DNA from: Schaalia sp. ZJ405
Lineage (GTDB): Bacteria > Actinomycetota > Actinomycetes > Actinomycetales > Actinomycetaceae
Assembly (NCBI RefSeq): GCF_011038885.2
Contig: NZ_CP064952.1
Location: 1,240,001-1,304,000, forward strand
Direction of reading: 5' to 3'
Length of the DNA: 64,000 bases
Shown here: piece after piece, positions 7,460 to 16,850 of the stretch
Numbering within the stretch: position 1 is the first letter of the stretch
Layout of the letters: each line of letters opens with the position of its first letter
Made by a program: the position numbers and the translations under genes
Notes under the pieces: model-generated
Seen by the model: only the letters and a program-made list of their open reading frames with translations
Databases searched by the model: none
Told to the model about the DNA's origin: nothing

Positions 7460-8479
7460 CTATTCATCACGCAGGTGCGAAGAGCGCGATGGCGTTTCCT
7501 TCTCGGGGATGCTCGCGCGCTCGACCTCGTCACCATGTTCGACCTCGTCACCATGTCTTTCCTCGTCCTCATGAGCGGGAACGAGGGCGAGGCCGGAGTC
7601 GTCCTGAGCTAACTCAGGGGAATCCGTTGATGTCTCGGATGCACGCAAGGCCGGACGCTCATCCTCAGAAAGTGTGGTTGACCTACTCAAACGACCCGCA
7701 ACAATGAAGCACATGACGCCGAATGCCAGAGCAACCACAGAGGTCCACACATTGAGGCGCAATCCGAGGAAAACTTGAGCCTCGTCAATGCGTAGCATCT
7801 CCACCCACGAACGCCCCAGCGGGTATGCCACAAGGTAGAGGGAGAAAACCTGACCGGATTTCAGGCGGAAACGTCGATCAACGAGGACGATGAGCCCCGC
7901 CATCGCCAGGTTCCACAGCGATTCGTAAAGGAATGTCGGATGGAAAAGAGTTCCCGAGGCAAAACCGGCAGGGAGATGCGCGTCGTCAATTTCTAGGCCC
8001 CACGGAAGAGTGGTTGGCCCACCGAAAAGTTCCTGGTTGAAATAGTTTCCCCAGCGTCCGATGGCCTGGGCGACCAGGAGCGCCGGAGCGAGGGAATCCG
8101 CGATCGGTCCGATCCTTTGGCCGGCTCGACGCACAGCGATCCACGCTCCGATCGCTCCGAAAGCCACGCCACCCCAAATACCCAAGCCGCCGTGCCAGAT
8201 CATCAGCACTTCCCACGGGTTGTGTCCAGCCGCGAAATAGTCGTAGGGCGTTGTGATCACGTGGTACAGACGAGCACCAACAATGCCCAGGGGAATCGAC
8301 CACAGGGCAACGTCGTACATGAGTTCGGGATCCCCTCCGCGACGCCGGTATCGCTTCGCCGTCCACCACGTTGCAACACACATGCCGATGACAATGATGA
8401 TGCCGTAGGCACGCAGCGGGATCGGCCCGAGATACCACACTCCTTGCGGTGGAGACGGGATCGATAGATGATGAATCAT
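7460..8479 (-). CDS. lgt: prolipoprotein diacylglyceryl transferase
   Basis: Membrane enzyme that moves a diacylglyceryl group from phosphatidylglycerol to the lipobox Cys of prolipoproteins. Several membrane helices are visible. The conserved HGGLGIWGG (His 96) and the Lgt signature RWGNYFNQE (142-150) are present. The last 60-70 residues form a hydrophilic, acidic cytoplasmic tail (HEDEERHGDE and so on) absent from shorter family members such as E. coli Lgt. The start overlaps the trpA stop by four bases (ATGA), so it is translated as the last gene of the trp unit, as in mycobacteria. Confidence 0.96.
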   Translation of the reverse strand: MIHHLSIPSPPQGVWYLGPIPLRAYGIIIVIGMCVATWWTAKRYRRRGGDPELMYDVALWSIPLGIVGARLYHVITTPYDYFAAGHNPWEVLMIWHGGLGIWGGVAFGAIGAWIAVRRAGQRIGPIADSLAPALLVAQAIGRWGNYFNQELFGGPTTLPWGLEIDDAHLPAGFASGTLFHPTFLYESLWNLAMAGLIVLVDRRFRLKSGQVFSLYLVAYPLGRSWVEMLRIDEAQVFLGLRLNVWTSVVALAFGVMCFIVAGRLSRSTTLSEDERPALRASETSTDSPELAQDDSGLALVPAHEDEERHGDEVEHGDEVERASIPEKETPSRSSHLRDE

Positions 8480-9297
8480 TCCTGAGGTCTCCTCGCGTTG
8501 TGTGCCCCGTGAACAAGTTCCGTTGCCAAGGCTTCCAGATTGTGTAGCGCGCGATCGAAGGGCTCAGCAAAAAGTGTTTTGACCAGGGCGGATCCCACGA
8601 TCACCCCGTCGGCGTATGTCCCGATTTCTCCGGCTTGTTCACCCGTGGACACGCCGAGGCCAACGCAAACGCGTTCGGCTCCCGCGCTGCGCGTACGTTC
8701 AACCAGGTCACGAACGTGGGAGTCAACACGTGCTCGTGCTCCCGTTACGCCCATCGACGATGCGGCGTACACCCAGCCACGAGAATGAGCGCTGATGAGC
8801 TCAAGACGATGGAGGGGCGAGGACGGAGCAACAAGATAGATGCATTCAAGATCGTTCGCTTTTGCCGCGGTTTCCCATTGAGCGCCTTCCTCGGGTGGAA
8901 GGTCAGGGGTAATGAGACCCGAGCCTCCAACAGCCGCAAAGTCACGGGCAAATCTGTCGACACCCCACCACTCAACGGGATTCCAATACGTCATTGAGCA
9001 CGTGGGAATCCCATATGCGGTGAGTTCATCAACGGCGTGAAACAGGTCCTCAAGATGGGTTCCGTTGTTGAGTGCTTCAACTGTGGCTTTCTGGATTGTT
9101 GGCCCGTCCATTCCCGGATCCGAATAGGGGAAACCCAATTCCAGAACATCCACTCCGCAGTCAGCAAGAACTTGACCGGCTCGGATTGACTGCTCAACAG
9201 TTGGGAAACCCACCGGAAGATACGCAATGAGAGCCGCACCTGCCTTCAAGCAGGCCGCGTCAATTGCCTGTGCGCTATGTCCAGCTCGCTGAGTCAT
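8476..9297 (-). CDS. trpA: tryptophan synthase alpha chain
   Basis: Cleaves indole-3-glycerol phosphate to indole and glyceraldehyde 3-phosphate and passes indole to TrpB. It has 273 residues, normal length. The catalytic Glu 54 and Asp 60 lie in [10 protein letters not shown]; the later loop [15 protein letters not shown] and the phosphate-binding VGSALVKT are intact. Overlaps trpB upstream and lgt downstream by four bases each, so translation is coupled. Confidence 0.97.
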   Translation of the reverse strand: MTQRAGHSAQAIDAACLKAGAALIAYLPVGFPTVEQSIRAGQVLADCGVDVLELGFPYSDPGMDGPTIQKATVEALNNGTHLEDLFHAVDELTAYGIPTCSMTYWNPVEWWGVDRFARDFAAVGGSGLITPDLPPEEGAQWETAAKANDLECIYLVAPSSPLHRLELISAHSRGWVYAASSMGVTGARARVDSHVRDLVERTRSAGAERVCVGLGVSTGEQAGEIGTYADGVIVGSALVKTLFAEPFDRALHNLEALATELVHGAHNARRPQE

Positions 9298-10601
9298 TGC
9301 TGTCCTCCCTTAGGCAGCTGAGTCTCAGGGACAGGCGCCACCGCCGATTCGCCTGCGCTCGGATCAATCACCTGACGTGTCGCGGCGCCGAAACCAAACC
9401 AGCGTGACGCTGTGTCAACGTCCTTATCGCCACGACCTGAGACGGTGACAATACAAATCGGTTCCTCCCCCGGCGCAAACGGTCCCTTCTGGGCACAGAT
9501 CCGCTTCGCCCACTGGCGCGCACCGGCAAGAGCGTGCGCAGACTCAATCGCCGGGATGATTCCTTCCGTGCGCGACAGATGAAGAAAAGCGTCCATCGCA
9601 TCTGCGTCTGTGATCGGCACGTAGGTGACACGTCCTTGACGGGCAAGCCACGCATGCTCCGGGCCAACACCCGGATAGTCAAGGCCCGCAGAAATCGAAT
9701 GAGACGCCTTTGTTTGACCATCGCGTTCTTGAAGTACGAACGTTCGAGCCCCGTGGAGCACCCCGACTTCATTCGCGGTGATCGATGCGGCGTGTTTGCC
9801 GGTATCCACACCGTCACCTGCGGCCTCGCAACCGATGAGTTCAACATCGGGGTCGTCGAGGAATCCGGTGAACGTGCCGATGGCGTTGGATCCACCACCG
9901 ATGCATGCGCACACCATGTCCGGCAGGCGCCCTTCGCGTTCGAGGAGCTGAGCGCGCGCCTCGTCACCGATCACGCGTTGGAGATCGCGAACAATTCCGG
10001 GGAAGGGATGCGGACCGGCCGCCGTGCCGAAAATGTAGTTTGTTGTGTCAACGTTTGTTACCCAGTCACGGAATGCCTCGTTAATTGCGTCCTTGAGTGT
10101 GCGTGAGCCAGCGGTCACCGCCACGACTTGAGCACCGAGCATTTGCATTCGCGCAACGTTGAGGGCCTGACGCTGCGTGTCTTCCTCACCCATGTAGATC
10201 GTGCATTCCAAACCCAGCAGAGCCGCGGCCGTTGCCGTGGCAACTCCGTGTTGTCCCGCTCCTGTTTCGGCGATCACTCGGGTTTTGCCTAGCTCCTGTG
10301 TCAGCAGTGCTTGGCCCAGAACGTTATTGATCTTGTGGGAGCCCGTGTGATTGAGGTCCTCTCTCTTGAGGAACACCCTGACACCGCCAAGGTCCTCAGC
10401 AAAGCGTGGAGCCTCAGTCAGAAGGGAAGGACGACCCGCATACTGGCGGAAAAGAGTGCGAAGTTTGAGTTGAAACTCTAGGTCTTTCCACAGACGCTGC
10501 CACGCTGCGTCAAGTTCCTCAATGGGACCCATGAGTGATTCAGCGACGAAACGACCGCCAAAATCCCCGTAATACGGACCTTGAGCATCCGCGAATGCCA
10601 T
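9294..10601 (-). CDS. trpB: tryptophan synthase beta chain
   Basis: PLP enzyme joining indole and serine to tryptophan. 435 residues with the PLP lysine in HTGSHKINN (Lys 90), the catalytic Glu in [11 protein letters not shown], and the glycine-rich phosphate cup [10 protein letters not shown]. The sequence [13 protein letters not shown] at the start and tight fit next to trpA indicate TrpB1, the partner of TrpA, not the stand-alone TrpB2. It begins directly after the trpC stop codon with no gap. Confidence 0.97.
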   Translation of the reverse strand: MAFADAQGPYYGDFGGRFVAESLMGPIEELDAAWQRLWKDLEFQLKLRTLFRQYAGRPSLLTEAPRFAEDLGGVRVFLKREDLNHTGSHKINNVLGQALLTQELGKTRVIAETGAGQHGVATATAAALLGLECTIYMGEEDTQRQALNVARMQMLGAQVVAVTAGSRTLKDAINEAFRDWVTNVDTTNYIFGTAAGPHPFPGIVRDLQRVIGDEARAQLLEREGRLPDMVCACIGGGSNAIGTFTGFLDDPDVELIGCEAAGDGVDTGKHAASITANEVGVLHGARTFVLQERDGQTKASHSISAGLDYPGVGPEHAWLARQGRVTYVPITDADAMDAFLHLSRTEGIIPAIESAHALAGARQWAKRICAQKGPFAPGEEPICIVTVSGRGDKDVDTASRWFGFGAATRQVIDPSAGESAVAPVPETQLPKGGQQ

Positions 10602-11450
10602 CTAGGACTCCTCTCGAATTGCCGCGCGAACCCGTGCTTTCCGGTCGGTTTCTAACGCGGGATGCTGACCGGCGCTGACCATGTCTCGAAGCGCCTCAGA
10701 AGGGTGGCCCGAGGTCACCAGGGCTTCTCCAACGAGAACGGCATCTGCTCCCCATCGTGCGTACTCGAAGACATCATGAGGTCCCGTGACCCCTGACTCG
10801 GCGACTGCAACGACGTCGGCTGGGATGACGTCAACGACCTGTTCAACGACTCCGCGATCAACTGTCAGGGTCTTGAGATTACGAGCGTTGACCCCGATGA
10901 TCCGTGCCCCCGCTTCAAGCGCACGCAGGGCCTCGAGACGTGAATGTGATTCAACGAGAGCCTCCATTCCCAAGGAATGCACGCGTTCAAGAAGAGACAC
11001 AAGCACATTCTGTTCAAGAGCTGCAACGATGAGCAGAACAATGTCAGCTCCGTGAGCGCGGGCCTCGTGAATCTGATAGGGACTCACGATGAAGTCCTTG
11101 CGTAAAACAGGGATGTCCACGGCTGCGCGTACCGCGTCGAAATCATCAAGTGAGCCACCGAAACGACGCTGTTCCGTGAGCACAGAAATCGCTGTTGCTC
11201 CAGATGCTTCGTATATTGAGGCCAGAGCCGCAGGATCGGGGATCGATGCCAGCGCCCCCTTTGACGGGGATTTGCGTTTGACCTCTGAAATGATTGATAC
11301 AGCGCCCGGTTGTGAACGGAAAGCCGCGAGGGCGTCCTTCGGATCGTCTGCACGCTGAGCGTGCTTCTTGATCTCCTCAAGCGGAATGCGTGCTTCACGC
11401 TCCGCGAGATCCTCAAGTACACCCGCGATAATGTCGTCCAGAACACTCAT
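10602..11450 (-). CDS. trpC: indole-3-glycerol phosphate synthase
   Basis: Closes the indole ring in tryptophan synthesis. A single-domain (beta/alpha)8 barrel, not fused to TrpF. Key segments are [14 protein letters not shown] (catalytic Glu and Lys), [22 protein letters not shown] (second Lys), [10 protein letters not shown] and [10 protein letters not shown]. The ATG at 11450 is chosen because GGAGG lies nine bases upstream; a longer reading to 11498 adds an unlikely Arg/Ser/Asp leader. No trpF is present: in actinobacteria that step is usually done by the dual-use HisA/PriA enzyme. Confidence 0.96.
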   Translation of the reverse strand: MSVLDDIIAGVLEDLAEREARIPLEEIKKHAQRADDPKDALAAFRSQPGAVSIISEVKRKSPSKGALASIPDPAALASIYEASGATAISVLTEQRRFGGSLDDFDAVRAAVDIPVLRKDFIVSPYQIHEARAHGADIVLLIVAALEQNVLVSLLERVHSLGMEALVESHSRLEALRALEAGARIIGVNARNLKTLTVDRGVVEQVVDVIPADVVAVAESGVTGPHDVFEYARWGADAVLVGEALVTSGHPSEALRDMVSAGQHPALETDRKARVRAAIREES

Positions 11451-11501
11451 TGGTGACGTCCTCCTCGTGTCATCGGACTCTTCGATGCTATATCGCACAC
11501 C

Positions 11502-13118
11502 TCAGCGATCCCTCAACGGCTCATCATCCGAGCGTGAGGAGTCATCTGAGGCAGTAGACGACGCATCTGCCAGGGTCGATGCGATGACAACGGATTGTAG
11601 AGCCGCTGCCGCTTTGTTTCGTGTTTCCTCGTATTCCGTTGCGGCAACAGAATCGGCAACGATACCTGCGCCCGCCTGAACTGATGCCACCCCATCAACC
11701 ACACTGGCGGTGCGGATTGCAATCGCCCAATCGGCATCACCTGAGAAATCGAAGTAGCCAACCACTCCCCCGTAGACTCCGCGTGCAGCCGGTTCGTAGG
11801 AGTCGATGAGTTCGATCGCCCGAGGCTTGGGCGCACCTGATAGCGTTCCCGCGGGGAAAGTTGCGACCAGGCAATCCACCGAGTCAACATCTTCCCTGAG
11901 TACGCCCGTCACCGTTGAAGAAATGTGTTGAATATGTGAGAAACGCTTGATCTCCATCAGTGTGGACACTTCAACTGTTTCGGGGACGCACACCTTTGAC
12001 AAGTCGTTGCGAGCCAAGTCAACCAGCATGACGTGTTCGGATAGTTCCTTCGGGTCGCGCAGCAGTCCTTGAGCAAGCTCACGGTCCTGCGCGGCATCGC
12101 GTCCTCGTGGACGTGAGCCTGCGATCGGATAGGTCCACACGCGGTCTTTCTCCCGACGAACCAGGGTCTCGGGTGAAGAACCGATGACTTCGAAGAGCTC
12201 ACCGGTACCTGAGGGAAGCGCCATGTAGAACATGTACGGCGAGGGGTTGACCGTGCGCAGCACCCGGTACACGTCCAGGCCCTGGGCGCGAGAATCCACG
12301 TCAAGTCGCTGCGAGAGGACAATCTGAAATGCATCCCCATCCCGGATTGATTTCTTCGCAGCCTCAACCGAAGCCTCGAAATCCTCGCGTTTCGTCCGAT
12401 GCCTCACCGTGGGCTCCGGCTCATCTGAACGCACGCCGAGAACCGCTGGGGAAATCGGAGATGCCAAACGAGCGGACATCGCTGAGAGTGAGGCAAGCGA
12501 ATTCTCGTATGCCTCATCAACACGTTTATCTGAGCCGTCAAAATTCAGAGCCGTTGAAATCAACCATACCGACCCGTCGGAATGATCAATTGCCGCAATT
12601 TGCGTGGCCAGACACAGCGAAGCATCGGGAACATCCACTTCGCGGTCGGCGTGAGCACGAAGTGTGGGTTCCCATTCGGGCAAAAGCCCCCATCCGAGGG
12701 ACCCAACAAGCGCACCCGTCAGCGGTGGCAGACCGGGAATCGGCTCTCCTTTAAGGGTATGCAGTGCCGATTGAACAACGTCAAGAAAAGTGCCGTCGTG
12801 GAGGGCACCAGCCGGGCATTCCCCCTGCCAGCTCGTCACCAAGTCTCGCGTCACGATCGCCCCGGGCCCCGACGCTCCGACAAAAGACCAGCGGCCCCAG
12901 GAACCATCGTGCTCGGCGGACTCAAGAATGAAGCTGCCGTGTGGACCGTGTGCGAGCTGACGATACACCCCCAAGGCGGAGAGCTCATCGGCGAGAACAC
13001 GTTTGACAACGGGGATCACGCGGCGGGTCTTCGCGAGCTCGCGAAAACGCTGCCGGCTTGGCCACGTCTGCCCCCAGGCGAGGTCCTCCGCAGTGTCCGC
13101 CAGCGAAATATCGTGCAT
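11502..13118 (-). CDS. trpE: anthranilate synthase component I
   Basis: Makes anthranilate from chorismate using ammonia from TrpG, which is not encoded here. The inhibitor-site motif SFILESAE (variant of LLES) is near the N-terminus. The chorismate-binding domain shows GDAFQIVLSQR, NPSPYMFYMALP, PIAGSRPRG, EHVMLVDLARND and FPAGTLSGAPK. The start at 13118 (MHDISLADTAE) is chosen because it follows the hisI stop by 14 bases and has GACGGAA just upstream; longer starts lie inside hisI. No leader-peptide attenuator was seen. Confidence 0.94.
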   Translation of the reverse strand: MHDISLADTAEDLAWGQTWPSRQRFRELAKTRRVIPVVKRVLADELSALGVYRQLAHGPHGSFILESAEHDGSWGRWSFVGASGPGAIVTRDLVTSWQGECPAGALHDGTFLDVVQSALHTLKGEPIPGLPPLTGALVGSLGWGLLPEWEPTLRAHADREVDVPDASLCLATQIAAIDHSDGSVWLISTALNFDGSDKRVDEAYENSLASLSAMSARLASPISPAVLGVRSDEPEPTVRHRTKREDFEASVEAAKKSIRDGDAFQIVLSQRLDVDSRAQGLDVYRVLRTVNPSPYMFYMALPSGTGELFEVIGSSPETLVRREKDRVWTYPIAGSRPRGRDAAQDRELAQGLLRDPKELSEHVMLVDLARNDLSKVCVPETVEVSTLMEIKRFSHIQHISSTVTGVLREDVDSVDCLVATFPAGTLSGAPKPRAIELIDSYEPAARGVYGGVVGYFDFSGDADWAIAIRTASVVDGVASVQAGAGIVADSVAATEYEETRNKAAAALQSVVIASTLADASSTASDDSSRSDDEPLRDR

Positions 13119-13132
13119 TTTTTCCGTCGCGT

Positions 13133-13489
13133 TCAACGATTCCCCACTTTCGCTTCCAAAGGCCCACCCGCGTCGAAACACGAACGGGCTCCCGTGTGAC
13201 AGGCCGCTCCAACCTGATCAACCTCAATGAGCAACGCATCTGCGTCGCAGTCAAGACGCACCGATTTCACGTACTGCACATGACCTGAGGTATCTCCCTT
13301 GCGCCAAAACTCTGAACGTGACCGCGACCAGAAAGTCACTCGTCCTTCCGTCAGTGTCCGACGAAGGGCCTCGTCGTTCATCCATCCGAGCATGAGGACT
13401 TCACGGGTGTCGTACTGCTGAATGATCGCGGCAACGAGGCCGTTCGCGTCATGTTTGAGGCGAGCAACGAGGGCGGGGATGTCAGTCAC
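13133..13489 (-). CDS. hisI: phosphoribosyl-AMP cyclohydrolase
   Basis: Third step of histidine synthesis. 118 residues, the stand-alone form without the HisE pyrophosphatase domain. Conserved features are [32 protein letters not shown] and the metal-binding Asp/Cys run [12 protein letters not shown] followed by HTGARSCF. It is the first gene of the apparent his/trp unit; mycobacteria also have hisI next to trpE. Confidence 0.96.
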   Translation of the reverse strand: MTDIPALVARLKHDANGLVAAIIQQYDTREVLMLGWMNDEALRRTLTEGRVTFWSRSRSEFWRKGDTSGHVQYVKSVRLDCDADALLIEVDQVGAACHTGARSCFDAGGPLEAKVGNR

Positions 13490-13542
13490 CTGTCTATTGT
13501 CTCACTGTGGCGGCGACCGGCGAAAACGCGTCCACGGTCACC

Positions 13543-14235
13543 CTACATCCAGTCGGGAACAATTCCCCAGCAGATATCGGCAACGAGAGCGCCTCCGATG
13601 AGCCACGGTCCCATCGGCATGCGCGAATCTGTGCCTCCGGCACCCACGATCAGTCGCCACATTGCAGCGATACCCGCAGCAACAAAGGCGAGGAGAAATC
13701 CACCGACTGCACAGTCTAAGCCAACGGACCCAAGCATGAACCCGAGAACGGGAGCGAGCTTGACGTCCCCATAGCCCAGACCTCCCTCAAAGCGGTTAAG
13801 GATCCAGGCGGGGATCGCCCACAGCAGCCCGCCACCGCAGGCGGTGAGAATCAGGGTGACGGGATGCGAGGACGTCACTGAAGCGCAGCCCACCCCGAAA
13901 ATCACGGCGATCGCCATTGCCAGTGAGTATCCGTTGGGTAGGCGATGGGTTGCGCCATCAACGATTCCTGAGAGAATCCCGATCATGGCTACCCCAACGA
14001 TTGCTGGGGCCGCTGGGCGTTGATGAGCGGCGACGAGAATAATTGCCCCGACGATGGCGCTTGTCCAGACAACACCGTTGCGTCGAAAAGGAGTGAGTGC
14101 CGCTTCAATGAAATAGCGCCGTTGAATCCGCCACCCCCCTTTCCACAGCCAGACAACAATGACGATCCACGTGGCAACGGCGGTAACCAGGGAGATGTTG
14201 TGCGCCTGGCTCGTCGCCACTGAGAATGCATTCAC
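13543..14235 (-). CDS. prepilin peptidase-like A24 aspartic protease
   Basis: Membrane aspartic protease of the type IV prepilin peptidase/TadV family; such enzymes cut the leader of pilin-like proteins at the inner membrane face. 230 residues, mostly hydrophobic, about six or seven helices. The two catalytic Asp motifs are visible: SGIVDGATHRLPN and the family hallmark GLGYGDVK. It lacks the N-terminal Cys-rich methylase domain of PilD. It overlaps aroE by four bases and no pilin, ATPase or secretin gene is near, so the substrate must be encoded elsewhere. Confidence 0.85.
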   Translation of the reverse strand: MNAFSVATSQAHNISLVTAVATWIVIVVWLWKGGWRIQRRYFIEAALTPFRRNGVVWTSAIVGAIILVAAHQRPAAPAIVGVAMIGILSGIVDGATHRLPNGYSLAMAIAVIFGVGCASVTSSHPVTLILTACGGGLLWAIPAWILNRFEGGLGYGDVKLAPVLGFMLGSVGLDCAVGGFLLAFVAAGIAAMWRLIVGAGGTDSRMPMGPWLIGGALVADICWGIVPDWM

Positions 14236-15086
14236 GATGTTTCTCCACGGTTGTCCAATTCCCTAGCGAGGGCGAGGCGCATTGGGCCTGCGTCAGGGTC
14301 TTGCCCCGTCATCAGTCTGACCTGGAGCATCGCCTGTTGGAGAAGCATCTCTGTGCCCTCGGCAACGCAGGCTCCTGCACGTTCATAAGCTGAGCGCAGC
14401 GCAGTGTTCCTGGGAGAATAGACGACGTCGAGAAGGGTCTGATCCACCCGGACTTTCAGGTCTGCTGCAAGGTCGTCCGCTACTCCCCGCGGCACTGTTG
14501 ACACAAGAATATCTGCCTGAGACAGTGCGGTAAGGACGCGCTCTCGATCAGCCCACATGATCTGTTCCACGGGAATCCCCAGGCGCATTGAAGCTCCCAG
14601 AACCGATCCGGAACCAGAGAAACGTCGCGCAACGACGATCACGTGTCGAAATCCCAGCGTCCCCAAGGCTGCGAGTGCCGATGAGGCCGTTGCTCGACCT
14701 CCGAGAATGACGGCCACCTCCGTGGAGGTCAGGCCGCGAGAAGAACGTGCCTGCTCGAGTGCCCGAACGATGCCATGAACGTCCGTGTTAAACCCCGTGA
14801 GAATCCCCGCAGAAGGAATCACCGTGTTGAGTGCTCCAACGGCTTGAGCCAGTGGGTCAACGGCATCCATCGCACCAAGAAGCACCTGTTTACAGGGCAT
14901 CGTCACTGACAGTCCACGGCACTGAGAGTCAATTCCCCACACGAAGTCGGCCGCGTCCTCGCTGCGGACATCTATCCGCTGGTAGACCCAGTCATCCCCA
15001 AGTCCCAGGCTGTCCCACGCAGCCCGGTGGAGAACCGGCGATAACGAGTGGTCAATGGGAGAGCCGATAACCGCTGCCCACGGCAT
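14232..15086 (-). CDS. aroE: shikimate dehydrogenase
   Basis: NADP-dependent reduction of 3-dehydroshikimate. The N-terminal domain has GSPIDHSLSPVLHRAAW and LSVTMPCK (catalytic Lys), then GFNTDVHG (catalytic Asp). The nucleotide-binding turn is LGGRATASSAL, where the usual GAGGA is changed to GGRATA. The C-terminal TEMLLQQA is conserved. The ATG at 15086 (MPWAAVIGSP) is chosen: it lies just past the mltG stop codon, and the longer reading from 15191 adds about 35 Ser/Arg-rich residues inside mltG. mltG-aroE adjacency is common in actinobacteria. Confidence 0.93.
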   Translation of the reverse strand: MPWAAVIGSPIDHSLSPVLHRAAWDSLGLGDDWVYQRIDVRSEDAADFVWGIDSQCRGLSVTMPCKQVLLGAMDAVDPLAQAVGALNTVIPSAGILTGFNTDVHGIVRALEQARSSRGLTSTEVAVILGGRATASSALAALGTLGFRHVIVVARRFSGSGSVLGASMRLGIPVEQIMWADRERVLTALSQADILVSTVPRGVADDLAADLKVRVDQTLLDVVYSPRNTALRSAYERAGACVAEGTEMLLQQAMLQVRLMTGQDPDAGPMRLALARELDNRGETS

Positions 15087-15090
15087 TGAC

Positions 15091-16368
15091 TCAGCACTTC
15101 CCGGGATTGCTCGAGCAGTATTTCTTGAACTTTTCGACGTTCTCGAGCTGCTCATCCTGAGTTTTCGCGAAGAGAGTTTCGCCGCTGTCAAGGTTCACCG
15201 TCACGTAGTACAGCCAGTCCCCATCGGCGGGCTTCAGCACCGCCTCAATAGCGGCTCGAGATGGCGACGCAATGGGCGCGGGAGGTAACCCCGGATACTT
15301 GTACGTGTTGTACGGATTATCGTCTCGCAGCTCGGCCTCGGTGGGGATTCCACCAAATTTACCTACTCCGTACAGAACTGTTGAGTCCATCTGGAGGAGC
15401 CCGCGAGTTTCTCCCTCGGTGTTGCTGAGACGATTTTCAATGACCCGAGCAACCATCGGAAGATACGTTTCGATGTTCACTTCGCGTTCAAGAATCGATG
15501 CCTTCACGAGCAGCTTTTGTCGATCTTGTGATGCGACGCGCAGGGAATCAAGTTCCTTGACCGTTTCGGCGATCATCTGCGCAAAGAGCGTTGTTGGGGT
15601 GTCCGACTGTGAGATTTCATAGGATCCGGGGGCCAGCCACCCTTCAACGTTGCCTCCGGCTTCGGCAGGCAATCCCAGCGCCTGCGGATCTTTAAGGGCT
15701 GCATTGATCTCATCGGTACTGAAATCGGTGATGTCGGCGATTTTCTCAACGACCTGTGCAACCGCTTGGCCAGGATTGACCGTCACTGTGTTTTCAGTGC
15801 GGTTCGCTTCGTCAAGCAGCGCAGCAATGGCGTCCGAAGCACTCATCTGTTTCTTGAGAGTGTATGTTCCCGGTCGAATCGATGCGGCAGCTTTATTGGC
15901 TTCAAATGCGCGGACGAAAGCCTCGACGGACTTGACGACGTCGGCGTTAACGAGGTGCTGTCCGATCTCTGCTCCGGTCTCGCCAACCTCGATGGTAATG
16001 ACCGCCGTGCCTGAACCCGGCCCCCGGTAGTCGTCAGCTTCCACGCTTTGATTCGCTCCACGAATTTGCGTCCACGCAAAGTAGCCGGCTCCTCCAACCA
16101 GAGCGAGCACGAGAAGCAAGATGAGGGCGGAACGGAAGCGGCGCCAGAACCGGCGTTGACGGGCCTTGCGTCGTTCCTGTACGAAACGCCGCGACCGCAT
16201 TCCCGTTGTTTCGAAGAACTCTTCCGTACTCATTGACGAGGACGAGGCCGACGCATTTGATACTCCAAGCTGCGTGGACGCGGCATGGTGATCTCCGTGG
16301 TGTCGGCTTGAACGTTTGGGGAGTTCATCGGAGACAGGTCGACGCGAAGAATCATCGAAGTCGCTCAC
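15091..16368 (-). CDS. mltG: endolytic murein transglycosylase MltG (YceG family)
   Basis: Cuts nascent peptidoglycan strands and so limits glycan length. 425 residues. The first 75 residues form a polar cytoplasmic leader rich in Ser, His and Arg; one membrane helix follows (about 82-105, SALILLLVLALVGGAGYFAW). Outside is the YceG domain with the catalytic Glu region ASILEREVNIETYLPMVARV and LLQMDSTVLYGVG, ending near YYVTVNLDSGETLFAKTQDE. A copy of the ACGAGGACGAG word lies in the leader, where it encodes part of a Ser run. It overlaps ruvX by four bases. Confidence 0.94.
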   Translation of the reverse strand: MSDFDDSSRRPVSDELPKRSSRHHGDHHAASTQLGVSNASASSSSMSTEEFFETTGMRSRRFVQERRKARQRRFWRRFRSALILLLVLALVGGAGYFAWTQIRGANQSVEADDYRGPGSGTAVITIEVGETGAEIGQHLVNADVVKSVEAFVRAFEANKAAASIRPGTYTLKKQMSASDAIAALLDEANRTENTVTVNPGQAVAQVVEKIADITDFSTDEINAALKDPQALGLPAEAGGNVEGWLAPGSYEISQSDTPTTLFAQMIAETVKELDSLRVASQDRQKLLVKASILEREVNIETYLPMVARVIENRLSNTEGETRGLLQMDSTVLYGVGKFGGIPTEAELRDDNPYNTYKYPGLPPAPIASPSRAAIEAVLKPADGDWLYYVTVNLDSGETLFAKTQDEQLENVEKFKKYCSSNPGKC

Positions 16369-16850
16369 ATGTCATCCTTTCCTTCGGGGCGGGAAATTTC
16401 AATTCCGGGGGCATCGCCACGCATTCTCTCCTCATCGAGAGCACTCTCCAAGATGATCTGAGCGGCAACCTGGTCAACAACGTCGCGGTGACGTCGCTCG
16501 TCAACACCGGATTCTCGCAGGCGCTGATGCGCTTGGTTAGAGCTTAGTCGCTCGTCAACTAGTGCGACGCGAATCCCCGGACGTAAATCTTTGATTCTTC
16601 GGGCATAGCGCCTGGCACCTTTGGCTGAGACTCCTTCACCTCCCTTGAGGTGGCGAGGGAGCCCAACGATCACTTCGATTGCGGCGTACTCGTCAATGAT
16701 TGCTGCTAGGCGATCAAGCTCGGACCCATCGGGGGCGCGAAGCAAGGTCTCCACCGGAGAGGTGAGGATGCCGTGCGGGTCGCAGCGAGCAACGCCGACA
16801 CGTACTGTGCCGACATCCACTCCGATGCGAACGCCTGTCCGAATGCTCAT
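16365..16850 (-). CDS. ruvX: RuvX/YqgF-family RNase H-fold nuclease
   Basis: Putative Holliday-junction resolvase or pre-16S rRNA nuclease. 161 residues. The RNase H-fold landmarks are IGVDVGTVRVGVA (first Asp), VGLPRHLKG, LVDERLSSNQA (Glu) and RHRDVVDQVAAQIILES (last Asp). It lies between alaS and mltG with four-base overlaps on both sides, a widely conserved arrangement. Confidence 0.94.
   Translation of the reverse strand: MSIRTGVRIGVDVGTVRVGVARCDPHGILTSPVETLLRAPDGSELDRLAAIIDEYAAIEVIVGLPRHLKGGEGVSAKGARRYARRIKDLRPGIRVALVDERLSSNQAHQRLRESGVDERRHRDVVDQVAAQIILESALDEERMRGDAPGIEISRPEGKDDM

Noticed and set aside
13119..13542. A Trp leader peptide or attenuator ahead of trpE
   Set aside because: hisI lies only 14 bases upstream of the chosen trpE start and the region before hisI is about 50 bases with no Trp-rich frame.
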